Below, piece by piece: positions 17,785 to 27,748 of a stretch of DNA of 64,000 nt. The notes beneath the pieces were generated by a model, which worked only from the letters and a program-made list of their open reading frames with translations, did no database searches and was not told the origin of the DNA. Every line of letters begins with the position of its first letter. Position 1 is the first letter of the stretch. Where the stretch lies: positions 6,324,001 to 6,388,000 of the forward strand of contig NZ_CP059162.1 of assembly GCF_013466605.1 (NCBI RefSeq). The letters run 5' to 3'. Source of the stretch: Pseudomonas chlororaphis subsp. aurantiaca (GTDB taxonomy: Bacteria > Pseudomonadota > Gammaproteobacteria > Pseudomonadales > Pseudomonadaceae). Position numbers and translations under genes: made by a program.

Positions 17785-20700
17785 TTAAACGTTCTGGCGA
17801 TCGCCTTTCGGATCGAAGAACACCGAAGAAACGATTTCCGCCTCGATCACCGTGCCGTCGGCCAATGGCGCGAACACCCGCTCGCCCATCCGCTTCAGGC
17901 CACCCTTGACCACGCCCAGGGCAAACGAATACCCCAGGGAGTTGTGGGCATAACTGGAGGTCACGTGACCGACCATGCTCATCGGGATCGCCTGCTTGGT
18001 GTTGAACACCAGTTGCGCGCCTTCCGGCAGCCACTGGTTCGGGTCGATCGGCTTCAGGCCCACCAACTGCTTGCGCTGGTCGCGCACGCAGTCTTCGCGG
18101 TTCATGCCACGCCAGCCGATCCACGAGAACGGCTTGGTGCGACCGACGCACCAGCCCATGTTCAAGTCGTCCGGGGTCATCGAGCCGTCAGTGTCCTGGC
18201 CGACGATGATGAAGCCCTTCTCGGCCCGCAGTACGTGCATGGTTTCGGTGCCGTACGGGGTCAGGTTGTACTTCTTGCCAGCCTCGACGATCTGCTCCAG
18301 CACGCCCATGGCGTAGTCGGCCTGGACGTTGACTTCGTACGACAGCTCACCGGTGAAGGAGATACGGAACACTCGCGCCGGCACGCCGCCCACCAGGCCC
18401 TCTTTCCAGGTCATGAACGGGAAGCCGTCCTTGTCCAGGTCGATGTCGGTGACTTCGCTGAGCAGCTTGCGGCTGTTCGGCCCGGACAGGGTCATGGTCG
18501 CCCAGTGGTCGGTGACCGAGGTGAAGTACACCTTGAGGTCCGGCCATTCGGTCTGCTGATAGATCTCCAGCCATTGCAGGACGCGCGCGGCGCCGCCCGT
18601 GGTGGTGGTCATGATGAAGTGGTTTTCGCCGACGCAGGCAGTCACGCCGTCGTCGAAGACCATGCCATCTTCCTTGCACATCAGGCCGTAGCGCGCCTTG
18701 CCCACGTCGAGCTTGGTCCAGGCGTTGGTGTAGATGCGGTTGAGGAACTCACGGGCGTCCGGGCCCTGGATATCGATCTTGCCCAGGGTCGAGGCGTCGA
18801 GCAGGCCGACGCTGTCACGCACCGCCTTGCACTCGCGCTTGACCGCGGCGTGCAGGTCTTCGCCGTTCTTCGGGAAGTACCAAGGGCGCTTCCACTGGCC
18901 GACGTCCTCGAACTCGGCGCCGTTCTTCACGTGCCACGCATGCAGCGCGGTGAAGCGCACCGGCTCGAAGATGTGCCCGCAGTGACGACCGGCCACGGCG
19001 CCGAAAGTCACCGGCGTGTAGTTCGGACGGAACATGGTGGTGCCCATCTGCGGGATGCTCACGTTCAGCGAACGGGCCGCGATGGCCAGGCCGTTGACGT
19101 TGCCAAGCTTGCCCTGATCGGTACCAAAGCCCAGCGCGGTGTAGCGCTTGACGTGCTCGACCGACTCGAAGCCCTCGCGGGTCGCCAGTTCGATGGCGGC
19201 GGCGGTGACGTCGTTCTGCAGGTCGACGAACTGCTTGGGTGCCCGCGCGGTGCCCTTTTCATGGGGCACCTGGAACAACGCCAGGGTTGGCTCTTCCAGA
19301 CGGCTCAGGGCCTTGGGCAGTACCGCTTCCACGGCCTTGAAACCCGCTTCGCTGGCCGCGCGCACGCCGCCTTCGAAACCGTCGGCCAGGGAATCGCCGA
19401 GGCTGTAGACGCCGTTGATGCCGCCGACGCACACACGTTTCTGCGGTGCTTCGCCCGGTACGAAACCGAGGATGTCTTCACGCCAGATCGGCTTGCCGCC
19501 CAGGTGCGACGCCAGGTGCACCACCGGGCTGTAGCCGCCGGAGCTGGCAATCAGGTCGCAGTCCAGCCACTCGCCGGGGCTGGTGACTTTGTGCGCCTTG
19601 ACGTCGATCGCCGCAACGCGAGCGCCGGTCACATGCTTGCTGCCACGGGCTTCGATGACCGCACTGGAGGTGAGGATGCGAATGCCCTTGGCGCGGGCTT
19701 CTTCCACCAGCGCACCGCGCGGGTTGTGACGGGCATCGGCGATGGCTACCACTTGCAGGCTGGCGTCGAGCCAGTCCAGGGCCACACGGTAGGCATGGTC
19801 GTTGTTGGTGCTCAGCACCAGCTTCTTGCCCGGTGCCACGCCATAGCGGCGCACGTAGACCGAGACCGCGCCGGCCAGCATATTGCCCGGCACGTCGTTG
19901 TTGCCGTAGACCAGCGGACGCTCGCAGGCGCCGGTGGCCAGCACCACGCGCTTGGCACGCACCCGGTGGATGCGCTGGCGTACCTGGCCGATCGGCGCGC
20001 GATCGCCGAGGTGGTCGGTCAGGCGCTCGTGAATGGTCAGGAAGTTATGGTCGTGGTAGCCGTTCACGGTGGCCCGTGGCAGCAGGGTCACCTCCGGCAG
20101 CGACTTCAGCTCGGCAACCACGGTGGCGACCCACTCGGCCGCCGGCTTGCCGTCCAGGCTTTCGCGGCTGTCCAGCAGGCTGCCGCCGAATTCTTCCTGC
20201 TCGTCGGCGAGGATCACCCGCGCACCGCTGCGCGCGGCAGCCAGGGCCGCGGCCAGGCCGGCAGGGCCGGCGCCGACGATCAGCACGTCGCAGTGCTGGT
20301 TCATGTAGTCGTAGGTGTCCGGATCGTTCTCGGTCGGCGAGCGACCCAGGCCCGCGGCCTTGCGGATGTACTTCTCGTAGGTCATCCAGAACGATTGCGG
20401 GTACATGAAGGTTTTGTAGTAGAAGCCCGGCGGCATCAGCTTGCCGCCGACCTTGCCGAGAATCCCCATCATGTCGTTGTTGACGCTCGGCCAGCCATTG
20501 GTGCTGGTGGCGACCAGGCCCTGGTACAGCGCCTGTTGGGTAGCGCGCACGTTAGGAATCTGGGTGGCTTCGGTGGCGCCGATCTGCAGCACCGCGTTCG
20601 GCTCTTCGGCACCGGCGGCGAAGATGCCGCGCGGCCGGGAATACTTGAAGCTGCGACCGATGATGTCCACGCCGTTGGCCAGCAGGGCAGCGGCCAGGGT

Positions 20701-20802
20701 GTCGCCTTCGAAGCCTTTGTAGGTCTGGCCGTTGAAGGTGAAGCTGAGGACTTTGTTGCGGTCGATGCGTCCGCCGTTGGACAGGCGATTGGACTGGCTC
20801 AT
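17785..20802 (-). CDS. soxA: sarcosine oxidase alpha subunit
   Basis: A 1005-residue large subunit. An N-terminal ferredoxin-like region (about 15-100) precedes a dinucleotide-binding domain with VLIVGAGPAGLAAALAAARS (about 173-192). The C-terminal 400 residues form a GcvT-like folate-binding domain (TLSGPNSRKLL, SFTGELSYEVNV, YGTETMHVLRAEKGFI). The subunit carries NAD and binds THF, which accepts the methyl carbon. The start overlaps the soxD stop by four bases (ATGA), so the two are translationally coupled. The length matches other Pseudomonas SoxA proteins. A 1033-residue ORF on the opposite strand is a GC-bias shadow. Confidence 0.96.
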   Translation of the reverse strand: MSQSNRLSNGGRIDRNKVLSFTFNGQTYKGFEGDTLAAALLANGVDIIGRSFKYSRPRGIFAAGAEEPNAVLQIGATEATQIPNVRATQQALYQGLVATSTNGWPSVNNDMMGILGKVGGKLMPPGFYYKTFMYPQSFWMTYEKYIRKAAGLGRSPTENDPDTYDYMNQHCDVLIVGAGPAGLAAALAAARSGARVILADEQEEFGGSLLDSRESLDGKPAAEWVATVVAELKSLPEVTLLPRATVNGYHDHNFLTIHERLTDHLGDRAPIGQVRQRIHRVRAKRVVLATGACERPLVYGNNDVPGNMLAGAVSVYVRRYGVAPGKKLVLSTNNDHAYRVALDWLDASLQVVAIADARHNPRGALVEEARAKGIRILTSSAVIEARGSKHVTGARVAAIDVKAHKVTSPGEWLDCDLIASSGGYSPVVHLASHLGGKPIWREDILGFVPGEAPQKRVCVGGINGVYSLGDSLADGFEGGVRAASEAGFKAVEAVLPKALSRLEEPTLALFQVPHEKGTARAPKQFVDLQNDVTAAAIELATREGFESVEHVKRYTALGFGTDQGKLGNVNGLAIAARSLNVSIPQMGTTMFRPNYTPVTFGAVAGRHCGHIFEPVRFTALHAWHVKNGAEFEDVGQWKRPWYFPKNGEDLHAAVKRECKAVRDSVGLLDASTLGKIDIQGPDAREFLNRIYTNAWTKLDVGKARYGLMCKEDGMVFDDGVTACVGENHFIMTTTTGGAARVLQWLEIYQQTEWPDLKVYFTSVTDHWATMTLSGPNSRKLLSEVTDIDLDKDGFPFMTWKEGLVGGVPARVFRISFTGELSYEVNVQADYAMGVLEQIVEAGKKYNLTPYGTETMHVLRAEKGFIIVGQDTDGSMTPDDLNMGWCVGRTKPFSWIGWRGMNREDCVRDQRKQLVGLKPIDPNQWLPEGAQLVFNTKQAIPMSMVGHVTSSYAHNSLGYSFALGVVKGGLKRMGERVFAPLADGTVIEAEIVSSVFFDPKGDRQNV

Positions 20803-21128
20803 ACCTTCTCTCCCAGAGCCTGCGTGGCCGCTTTCGGGCTATCGGTCTTGTCGGTGAATTGCGGCTTGGTACCGATCTTGTAGGTTTCGAGAATCTCGTA
20901 GGTCACGGTGTCGCGGGTGGCGTTGAAGTACTGACGGCAGCCGGCGGCATGGATCCACAGCTCGTGGTGCAGACCGCGAGGGTTGTCGCGGAAGAACATG
21001 TAGTTGCCCCACTCCTCGTCGGTGCAGTTGTTCGGATCCAGCGGACGCGGGATATGCGCCTGGCCGGACGAATGGAATTCCTCTTCGGAGCGCAGTTCGC
21101 CGCAGTGAGGACAGAAGATGTGCAACAT
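20799..21128 (-). CDS. soxD: sarcosine oxidase delta subunit
   Basis: A 109-residue small subunit. The zinc ligands typical of the delta chain are visible: Cys6 and Cys9 in FCPHCGELR, then His60 and Cys64 in HELWIHAAGCRQYF. It binds zinc and stabilises the tetramer without direct catalysis. It lies 14 bases after soxB and overlaps soxA by four bases, giving the standard B-D-A-G order. The conserved first residues MLHIFCPHC fix the start. Confidence 0.95.
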   Translation of the reverse strand: MLHIFCPHCGELRSEEEFHSSGQAHIPRPLDPNNCTDEEWGNYMFFRDNPRGLHHELWIHAAGCRQYFNATRDTVTYEILETYKIGTKPQFTDKTDSPKAATQALGEKV

Positions 21129-21142
21129 AGGGATTTCTCCTG

Positions 21143-22393
21143 TTAGTGGGCGACAGCTGCAGCGCCGTGTTCATCGATCAGCGCACCGTTGTGGAAACGG
21201 TCGATGGAGAAAGGTGCGGCCAGCGGGTGCATTTCACCCTTGGCCAGGCTCGCGGCGAATACGTTGCCCGAACCCGGGGTGGCCTTGAAGCCGCCGGTAC
21301 CCCAGCCGCAGTTGAAGAACATGTTCGGCACTGGAGTCTTGGAGATGATCGGGCAGGCGTCCGGGGTGGTGTCGACGATGCCGCCCCATTGGCGGTTCAT
21401 GCGCACCCGCGAAAGGATCGGGAACATCTCGACGATGGCCTGGATGGTGTGCTCGATCACCGGGTACGAACCGCGCTGGCCGTAGCCGACCCAGCCGTCG
21501 ATACCGGCGCCGATCACCAGGTCGCCCTTGTCGGACTGGCTGATGTAACCGTGCACCGCGTTGGACATGATCACACTGTCGATGATCGGCTTGATCGGCT
21601 CGGACACCAGTGCTTGCAGCGGGTGCGATTCGATCGGCAGGCGGAAACCGGCGAGCTTGGCCATGTGCCCGGAGTTACCGGCGGTGACCACGCCGACGCG
21701 CTTGGCGCCGATGAAGCCCTTGTTGGTTTCCACGCCGATGCACACACCGTTTTCCTTGCGGAAGCCGATCACTTCGGTCTGCTGGATCAGGTCCACGCCC
21801 AGGGCGTCGGCGGCACGGGCGAAGCCCCAGGCCACGGCGTCGTGGCGAGCCACGCCGCCACGGCGCTGGACGGTGGCGCCCATCACCGGGTAGCGGGTGT
21901 TCTTGGAGCAGTCCAGGTACGGAATCTCGTCCGCCACCTGCTTGGCGTTGAGCAGCTCGCCGTCCACGCCGTTGAGGCGGTTGGCGCTGACCCGACGCTC
22001 GGAATCACGGATGTCCTGCAGGGTGTGGCACAGGTTGTAGACGCCGCGCTGGGAGAACATCACGTTGTAGTTGAGGTCCTGGGACAAGCCTTCCCACAGT
22101 TTCATCGCGTGTTCGTACAGGTGCGCCGACTCGTCCCACAGGTAGTTGGAACGCACGATGGTGGTGTTGCGCGCGGTGTTACCGCCGCCCAGCCAGCCTT
22201 TCTCGACCACGGCGACGTTGGTGATGCCGTGCTCCTTGGCCAGGTAGTAGGCGGTCGCCAGGCCATGCCCGCCACCGCCGACGATGACCACGTCGTAGAC
22301 CTTTTTCGGGGTCGGCGTGCGCCACATGCGCTGCCAGTTTTCATGGTGGCTGAGGGAGTGCTTGAAGAGGCCGAAGCCCGAGTAGCGTTGCAT
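21143..22393 (-). CDS. soxB: sarcosine oxidase beta subunit
   Basis: A 416-residue flavin subunit that holds FAD and covalent FMN and performs sarcosine dehydrogenation. It shows the N-terminal Rossmann motif [20 protein letters not shown] (about 33-52) and [17 protein letters not shown] and [10 protein letters not shown] of the DAO fold. The second of two in-frame ATGs ([10 protein letters not shown]) is chosen because GGAG lies about nine bases upstream of it but only three from the first ATG at 22399. It follows glyA after a 23-bp gap. Confidence 0.95.
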   Translation of the reverse strand: MQRYSGFGLFKHSLSHHENWQRMWRTPTPKKVYDVVIVGGGGHGLATAYYLAKEHGITNVAVVEKGWLGGGNTARNTTIVRSNYLWDESAHLYEHAMKLWEGLSQDLNYNVMFSQRGVYNLCHTLQDIRDSERRVSANRLNGVDGELLNAKQVADEIPYLDCSKNTRYPVMGATVQRRGGVARHDAVAWGFARAADALGVDLIQQTEVIGFRKENGVCIGVETNKGFIGAKRVGVVTAGNSGHMAKLAGFRLPIESHPLQALVSEPIKPIIDSVIMSNAVHGYISQSDKGDLVIGAGIDGWVGYGQRGSYPVIEHTIQAIVEMFPILSRVRMNRQWGGIVDTTPDACPIISKTPVPNMFFNCGWGTGGFKATPGSGNVFAASLAKGEMHPLAAPFSIDRFHNGALIDEHGAAAVAH

Positions 22394-22416
22394 AGTCATT
22401 TACTCCAAAACCGCAC

Positions 22417-23670
22417 TCAGCGATAAACCGGGAAGTCCGCGCACAGGGCCGCCACGTGCTGGGCGACATTGGCCTCGACATCGGCGTCGCCGAGGTTGTC
22501 GAGGATGTCGCAGATCCAGCCGGCCAGCTCCACGCACTGGGTAACCTTGAAGCCGCGGGTGGTCACCGCCGGGGTGCCGATACGCAGGCCGGAGGTCACG
22601 AACGGCGACTGTGGATCGTTCGGGACAGCGTTCTTGTTCACGGTGATATGGGCGCGCCCCAGGGCGGCGTCCGCATCCTTGCCGGTGAGGCCCTGACGGA
22701 TCAGGCTGACCAGGAACAGGTGGTTGTCGGTGCCGCCGGACACTACATCGTAGCCGCGTTTGATAAATACGCCGGCCATGGCCTGGGCGTTGTCGATCAC
22801 TTGCTGCTGGTAGGCCTTGAAGCCAGGCTCCAGCGCTTCCTTGAAGCACACCGCCTTGCCGGCGATCACGTGCATCAGCGGGCCGCCCTGGGCGCCAGGG
22901 AATACCGCGGCGTTGAGCTTCTTCTCGATTTCTTCGTTGGCCTTGGCCAGGATCAGACCGCCACGCGGACCGCGCAGAGTCTTGTGGGTGGTGGTGGTGA
23001 CCACGTCGGCGTAAGGCAGCGGGTTCGGGTACAGGCCAGCGGCGACCAGACCGGCGACGTGGGCCATGTCGACGAACAGCAGCGCACCGACTTTATCCGC
23101 GATCTGGCGGAAGCGTGGGAAGTCGAGGGTCTTGGAATAGGCCGAGAAGCCAGCGACGATCATCTTCGGCTTGTGCTCGACGGCCAGGCGCTCGACTTCG
23201 TCGTAGTCGATCAGCCCGGTGTTGGTGTCGATGCCGTACTGCACGGCATTGTACAGCTTGCCCGAAGACGACACTTTGGCGCCGTGGGTCAGGTGGCCGC
23301 CATGGGCCAGGCTCATGCCCAGGATGGTGTCGCCGGCTTGCAGCAGGGCCAGGTACACGGCGCTGTTGGCCGAGGAACCGGAGTGCGGCTGGACGTTAGC
23401 GTAATCGGCGCCGAACAGTTGCTTGGCGCGCTCGATGGCCAGGGCCTCGACCTTGTCCACGTGCTCGCAACCACCGTAGTAGCGCTTGCCCGGATAACCT
23501 TCGGCGTACTTGTTGGTCAGGCCACTGCCTTGCGCTTGCATCACGCGCTTGCTGGTGTAGTTCTCCGACGCGATCAGCTCGATGTGATCTTCCTGACGTT
23601 GCTCCTCGGCATTCATGGCCGCCAGCAGTGCATCGTCATAACCCTGGATTTGGTCTTGCTTGCTGAACAT
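22417..23670 (-). CDS. glyA: serine hydroxymethyltransferase
   Basis: A 417-residue PLP enzyme that converts glycine plus 5,10-methylene-THF to serine. The PLP lysine is Lys230 in [15 protein letters not shown]. The folate and substrate regions [14 protein letters not shown] and [11 protein letters not shown] are intact. The ATG at 23670 ([14 protein letters not shown]) is preferred over a longer frame to 23718 because it matches family N termini. As the first gene of the sox cluster it uses both products of sarcosine oxidase, glycine and methylene-THF, and is the betaine-pathway copy (glyA1 type). Confidence 0.96.
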   Translation of the reverse strand: MFSKQDQIQGYDDALLAAMNAEEQRQEDHIELIASENYTSKRVMQAQGSGLTNKYAEGYPGKRYYGGCEHVDKVEALAIERAKQLFGADYANVQPHSGSSANSAVYLALLQAGDTILGMSLAHGGHLTHGAKVSSSGKLYNAVQYGIDTNTGLIDYDEVERLAVEHKPKMIVAGFSAYSKTLDFPRFRQIADKVGALLFVDMAHVAGLVAAGLYPNPLPYADVVTTTTHKTLRGPRGGLILAKANEEIEKKLNAAVFPGAQGGPLMHVIAGKAVCFKEALEPGFKAYQQQVIDNAQAMAGVFIKRGYDVVSGGTDNHLFLVSLIRQGLTGKDADAALGRAHITVNKNAVPNDPQSPFVTSGLRIGTPAVTTRGFKVTQCVELAGWICDILDNLGDADVEANVAQHVAALCADFPVYR

Positions 23671-24125
23671 CGCGTCTCTCCCAGCGGCGGCGGTGCGCCT
23701 TTCGTCTCGGTGAGGCACGTACCCTGCGGTAGTGCCCTTTGGATGCGATGGTATGACCGGCGCTGACCGATCAAATGCCTATGGACGCCACGCAAAGGTG
23801 CGTTTACGACATGGCCTGGCGCAGAGAGACAAATGCTTGCGCGCGCCACAGGCCGAAGGCTCTAAATCGGTGGCTTGCCCGCGACCGCCAGACCCCGCCA
23901 CCGACCAGTGGCGCGACAGCTTTCGGGCCTGCGCGCCTGTAGCCGCTGCCGAGCCCGCGAGGCTGCGCTCGGCCGCGAAGCGGTCGTAAAACCAGACAAC
24001 CTGTTCTTCCAGACATACCGCATGTTCAGGTTTTGCGAGGACTGCGTCGGAATGCCGTCCACCTCGTTCGCAGCCTCGCAGGCTCGGCAGCGGCTACAGG
24101 GCGTTCGCAGCGACAACACTCGCCG
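23671..24125. other. glyA upstream region with repeat E
   Basis: 455 bp between the start of glyA and the end of the TraX-like gene. The part next to glyA (23671-23930) should hold the glyA-sox promoter and any GbdR site, but I could not identify one by eye. The remainder is a long palindromic repeat (23938-24098). No credible ORF. Confidence 0.5.
23938..24098. repeat. copy E (long form) of the tgtagccgctgcc palindrome family
   Basis: About 161 bp. It begins TGTAGCCGCTGCCGAGCCCG and ends with CAGGCTCGGCAGCGGCTACA. The interior contains TTTGCGAGGACTGCGTCGGA and GGTCGTAAAACCAGACAAC, which recur in reverse complement inside copy F, so the two are the same long element in opposite orientation. 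Confidence 0.85.
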
Positions 24126-24869
24126 TCAGGCCAGGAGATTGCGCAGCATCAGCAGCAGGAGGAAATGCCCGGGATACAGGAGATAGGCCCAGCGCCGCAT
24201 CGGTGGCGGCGAAAAACCGCGCAGCCGCCGCAGGATCGCCAGCCCCAGCCACGGCGCCAGCACGCAGGCGACCAGGGCCCAGGCCGCCACCTGGTTGCCC
24301 TGGCGCGCCGCCGGCAGCAGGCTTTCCCACTGATTGGCCGCCAGGCACAGCAGCCCCGGCAGCAGCGCCCAGTACCAGCGGCGCTGCAACACTATTAACA
24401 GCGCCAGCGGCAGCAACACGCCGAACAGGCCGAACATCAGGTAGCGGTCGAACAGCCCGCCCAACAAGGCCGCGACGATCCCCAGCCACAGCGCCAGCCC
24501 GCCGCGTCGCTGCCAGGCACGGGCCACCAGCAGGCCCAGGGCCAGGGTCGGCAGCACATTCAGGGTATCGGGGTCGGGAATGTACAGCCGGTACGGTACT
24601 TCGCTGAGCAGGCTGAACAGCAGCAGCCAGCCCAGGTAACGCCATTGCCCCGCGCCCTCGCGATCCACCGCACCGGCCCGCGCCACATTGGCCGCCAGCG
24701 CCAGGCAGAACCAGGGAAACGCCAGGCGCCCGGGCACATACAGCAGATCCAGGCTCCAGCCGACGTAGCGCAGGTGATCGAGCACCATGCAAAGCAGCGC
24801 CAGCCACTTGAGCAGGTCCAGGGCGCCATCGCGCCGGGCGACCAGCGGGGTCAGCATCGGGTCTGGCAT
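24126..24869 (-). CDS. TraX-family membrane protein
   Basis: A 247-residue protein with about eight hydrophobic helices and the TraX start GALDLLKWLALLCMVLDHLRYV. TraX proteins acetylate F-pilin in conjugative plasmids, but chromosomal relatives belong to the acyltransferase-3-like membrane superfamily and have unknown substrates. GAGGA upstream of ATG 24869 supports the longer start over an internal Met. No conjugation gene is nearby, so an envelope-modifying role is a guess. Confidence 0.8.
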   Translation of the reverse strand: MPDPMLTPLVARRDGALDLLKWLALLCMVLDHLRYVGWSLDLLYVPGRLAFPWFCLALAANVARAGAVDREGAGQWRYLGWLLLFSLLSEVPYRLYIPDPDTLNVLPTLALGLLVARAWQRRGGLALWLGIVAALLGGLFDRYLMFGLFGVLLPLALLIVLQRRWYWALLPGLLCLAANQWESLLPAARQGNQVAAWALVACVLAPWLGLAILRRLRGFSPPPMRRWAYLLYPGHFLLLLMLRNLLA

Positions 24870-25003
24870 ATATCCTCATGGCCTGTGCATTTTTCACCCA
24901 TAAACAGAGCGTGTGCTCCCCCGTCAATCTTGGGTAAAGTGGCGCTCCACCGATCTCTGCGGGGCCTGCGCTGTCCTGCTGGCCCAGACCTCGTTGCGGA
25001 CGC

Positions 25004-25076
25004 TTTACCCAAGGGCTCCTTACCCAGGAGCGCCTTATCCGGAGCCCTTTATCGAAGGACTCCCCTTTCGGACCCT
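25004..25076 (+). repeat. degenerate short tandem repeat upstream of threonine aldolase
   Basis: Four imperfect 13-17-bp units of the form TTACCCAGGAGCGCC / TTATCCGGAGCCC / TTTATCGAAGGACTCC follow one another and end about 18 bp before the aldolase start. Units alternate TTAYCC with a GGAGC or GGACTCC block, so they could pair with each other in the leader RNA. Confidence 0.5.
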
Positions 25077-25093
25077 TAGCACGGAAGACGGCC

Positions 25094-26134
25094 ATGACCG
25101 ACAAGAGCCAACAATTCGCCAGCGACAACTATTCCGGCATTTGCCCCGAGGCCTGGGCGGCCATGGAACAGGCCAATCGCGGCCACGAACGCGCCTATGG
25201 CGACGACCAGTGGACCGCGCGCGCCGCCGATTATTTCCGCAAACTGTTCGAGACCGACTGCGAGGTGTTCTTCGCCTTCAACGGTACCGCCGCCAACTCC
25301 CTGGCCCTGTCGTCGCTGTGCCAGAGTTACCACAGCGTCATCTGCTCGGAAACCGCCCACGTCGAAACCGACGAATGCGGCGCGCCGGAATTCTTCTCCA
25401 ACGGCTCCAAGCTGCTGATCGCCGGCACCGAGAACGGCAAGCTGACCCCGGACTCGATCCGCGACATCGCCCTCAAGCGCCAGGACATCCACTATCCCAA
25501 GCCACGGGTGGTGACCCTGACCCAGGCCACCGAAGTCGGCAGCGTCTACACCCCGGAAGAAATCCGCGCCATCAGCGCCACCTGCAAGGAGCTGGGGCTG
25601 AACCTGCACATGGACGGCGCGCGGTTCTCCAACGCCTGCGCCTTCCTCGGCTGCTCGCCCGCCGACCTGACCTGGAAAGCCGGGGTCGACGTGCTGTGCT
25701 TCGGCGGCACGAAAAACGGCATGGCGGTGGGCGAGGCGATCCTGTTCTTCAACCACAAGCTGGCCGAAGACTTCGACTACCGCTGCAAGCAGGCCGGCCA
25801 GTTGGCCTCGAAGATGCGTTTTCTGTCGGCGCCCTGGGTCGGCCTGCTGGAAAACGACGCCTGGCTCAAATACGCCCGCCACGCCAACCATTGCGCGCAG
25901 TTGCTGGCCGAGCTGGTGGCGGACATTCCAGGGGTGGATCTGATGTTCCCGGTGCAGGCCAACGGCGTGTTCCTGCAACTCTCGGAACCGGCCATAGCCG
26001 CGCTGACCGCCAGGGGCTGGCGCTTCTACACCTTCATCGGTAAAGGCGGCGCGCGCTTCATGTGCTCGTGGGACACCGAAGAAGCGCGGGTCCGCGAACT
26101 GGCCGCGGACATTCGCCAGGTCATGGCCGGCTGA
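25094..26134 (+). CDS. ltaE: low-specificity L-threonine aldolase
   Basis: A 346-residue PLP enzyme of the beta-eliminating lyase family that splits L-threonine or L-allo-threonine to glycine and acetaldehyde. The PLP lysine is Lys207 in LCFGGTKNGMAVGE, and MDGARFSNA holds the conserved Asp and Arg. The length equals the well-studied Pseudomonas enzyme. It lies inside the betaine cluster, as in P. aeruginosa, where glycine metabolism links it to sarcosine oxidation. The first ATG (MTDKSQQFASDNYSG) is the family start. Confidence 0.94.
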   Translation: MTDKSQQFASDNYSGICPEAWAAMEQANRGHERAYGDDQWTARAADYFRKLFETDCEVFFAFNGTAANSLALSSLCQSYHSVICSETAHVETDECGAPEFFSNGSKLLIAGTENGKLTPDSIRDIALKRQDIHYPKPRVVTLTQATEVGSVYTPEEIRAISATCKELGLNLHMDGARFSNACAFLGCSPADLTWKAGVDVLCFGGTKNGMAVGEAILFFNHKLAEDFDYRCKQAGQLASKMRFLSAPWVGLLENDAWLKYARHANHCAQLLAELVADIPGVDLMFPVQANGVFLQLSEPAIAALTARGWRFYTFIGKGGARFMCSWDTEEARVRELAADIRQVMAG

Positions 26135-26302
26135 AACGCCCTCACTGGCCTGCCGTTTCCTGTCGCGACCAGGAGCGGTGGGCCGGCGCTGCGTGACATC
26201 AGTTCACAGATTCCTGAACTGATTATTTCCCTCCACTGATTCAACATCACAGGCGTATATCCGAGACTCCGGGGTCAATTTATAAAAACAAGGCAATACC
26301 CC

Positions 26303-27748
26303 ATGACCAGCCTGCCCGCGGCAACGGAAAAAGCCCCGTCACCCAGCCTCAAGATCGAAACCCGTTCCATCGACTACGTGCCGCGCCACGAGCGCCACGG
26401 CAAGGTCTGGCACCAGGGACCGTTCTGGTTCACCGGCAACTTCGTCCTGACCACCATGGTCACCGGCTTCACCGGCGCCGCCCTCGGCCTGAGCCTGCAC
26501 TACTCGATCCTGGCCATCGTCCTCGGCGTCTGCCTGGGCACCTTCTGCATGGCCTTCCACGCCAACCAGGGACCACGCATGGGCCTGCCGCAGATGATCC
26601 AGTCGCGGGCGCAATTCGGCCTGCGCGGCGCCATCGTGCCGTTCACCGCGGTGGTCTTCGTCTACATCGGCTTCAACGTGTTCAACGTGATCCTCGCCAC
26701 CGATGCGATCAACACCGTGGTCCCCGGCGCGCGAGCGCCCTGGTACAGCCTGATGATCATCCTCGCGGTGATCATCGCCGTGGTCGGCCATGACCTGCTG
26801 CACGCCGTGCAGCGCTGGCTGACCTACATCCTGATCAGCGTGTTCACCGTGCTGACCATCAGCGCGCTGATGACCCTGCAGGCCGATGCCGCCGTGGCCG
26901 ACGCGCACTTTTCCTGGTCGGCCTTCCTGATCCAGCTGTCGGCGGCCGCCGGCTACCAGATCAGCTACTCGGTGTATGTCTCGGATTACTCGCGCTACCT
27001 GCCGCACAAGACCTCGTCGCGCCAGGTGATTTTCTGGACCTACCTGGGCGCCGCGGGCTCGGCGCTGTGGCTGATGTCCCTGGGCGCCTTCCTGGCGTCC
27101 GCCCTGCCGTCTCCGGACGCCATCGGCAGTGTCCGCGAAGTCGGCAACCAGATGATCCCGGGCTTCGGCACCTTTACCGTGCTGATCGCCGTGCCCGCCC
27201 TGGTCGGCATCATGGCGGTCAACTGCTACGGCGCGATGCTCACCGGCATCAGCGCCATCGACGGTTTCCTGCAGATCCAGCCGAACCTCAAGAGCCGGGT
27301 GGTGGGCATCGCCCTGGTGGCGGTGGTGATTTTCCTGATCGCCATGAACATCCCCGACAGCTACCTGGCGAGCTTCAACACCTTCGTGCTGCTGATGCTG
27401 TATTTCCTGGTGCCCTGGACCGCGGTCAACCTGGCGGACTTCTACGTGGTGCGCAAAGGTCACTACGCCATCAGCGATATCTTCAACCCGGCCGGCATTT
27501 ATGGCCGCTGGGCCATGCCCGGGCTGGTCGCCTATTTCCTCGGCCTGATCGCGATGATTCCGTTCATGTCCCTGAGCTTCTACCAGGGCCCGGTTTCCCG
27601 GGCGCTGGAGGGCGCGGACATTGCCTTTGTCATCGGCCTGGCCGTGGCCGGCGTGGCCTACTGGGCGCTGACCCGCGGCCTGGACCTGGACGCCGAACGC
27701 CTGGCGATCCAGGCCAGCGAACGCCAACTGGAAGGAGCCGGCCAATGA
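26303..27748 (+). CDS. NCS1-family permease (purine/cytosine/allantoin type)
   Basis: A 481-residue transporter with about 12 membrane helices. NCS1 features visible are the cytoplasmic start (IDYVPRHERHGKVWHQGPFWFTGN), the helix with GAALGLSL, and GPRMGLPQMIQSRAQFG. It should be a cation-coupled symporter for a nucleobase-like or other small nitrogen compound. It overlaps the following carbon-nitrogen hydrolase gene by four bases (ATGA), so the pair probably imports and hydrolyses the same compound. The pair is not part of the canonical P. aeruginosa betaine cluster, and the substrate cannot be read from sequence. Confidence 0.88.
   Translation: MTSLPAATEKAPSPSLKIETRSIDYVPRHERHGKVWHQGPFWFTGNFVLTTMVTGFTGAALGLSLHYSILAIVLGVCLGTFCMAFHANQGPRMGLPQMIQSRAQFGLRGAIVPFTAVVFVYIGFNVFNVILATDAINTVVPGARAPWYSLMIILAVIIAVVGHDLLHAVQRWLTYILISVFTVLTISALMTLQADAAVADAHFSWSAFLIQLSAAAGYQISYSVYVSDYSRYLPHKTSSRQVIFWTYLGAAGSALWLMSLGAFLASALPSPDAIGSVREVGNQMIPGFGTFTVLIAVPALVGIMAVNCYGAMLTGISAIDGFLQIQPNLKSRVVGIALVAVVIFLIAMNIPDSYLASFNTFVLLMLYFLVPWTAVNLADFYVVRKGHYAISDIFNPAGIYGRWAMPGLVAYFLGLIAMIPFMSLSFYQGPVSRALEGADIAFVIGLAVAGVAYWALTRGLDLDAERLAIQASERQLEGAGQ

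Noticed and set aside
17782..20883. 1033-residue plus-strand ORF opposite soxA
   Set aside because: It is antisense to a complete, well-conserved soxA-soxD and is rich in His/Gln/Val/Gly, as expected from GC-biased codons read backwards. No ribosome site or domain.
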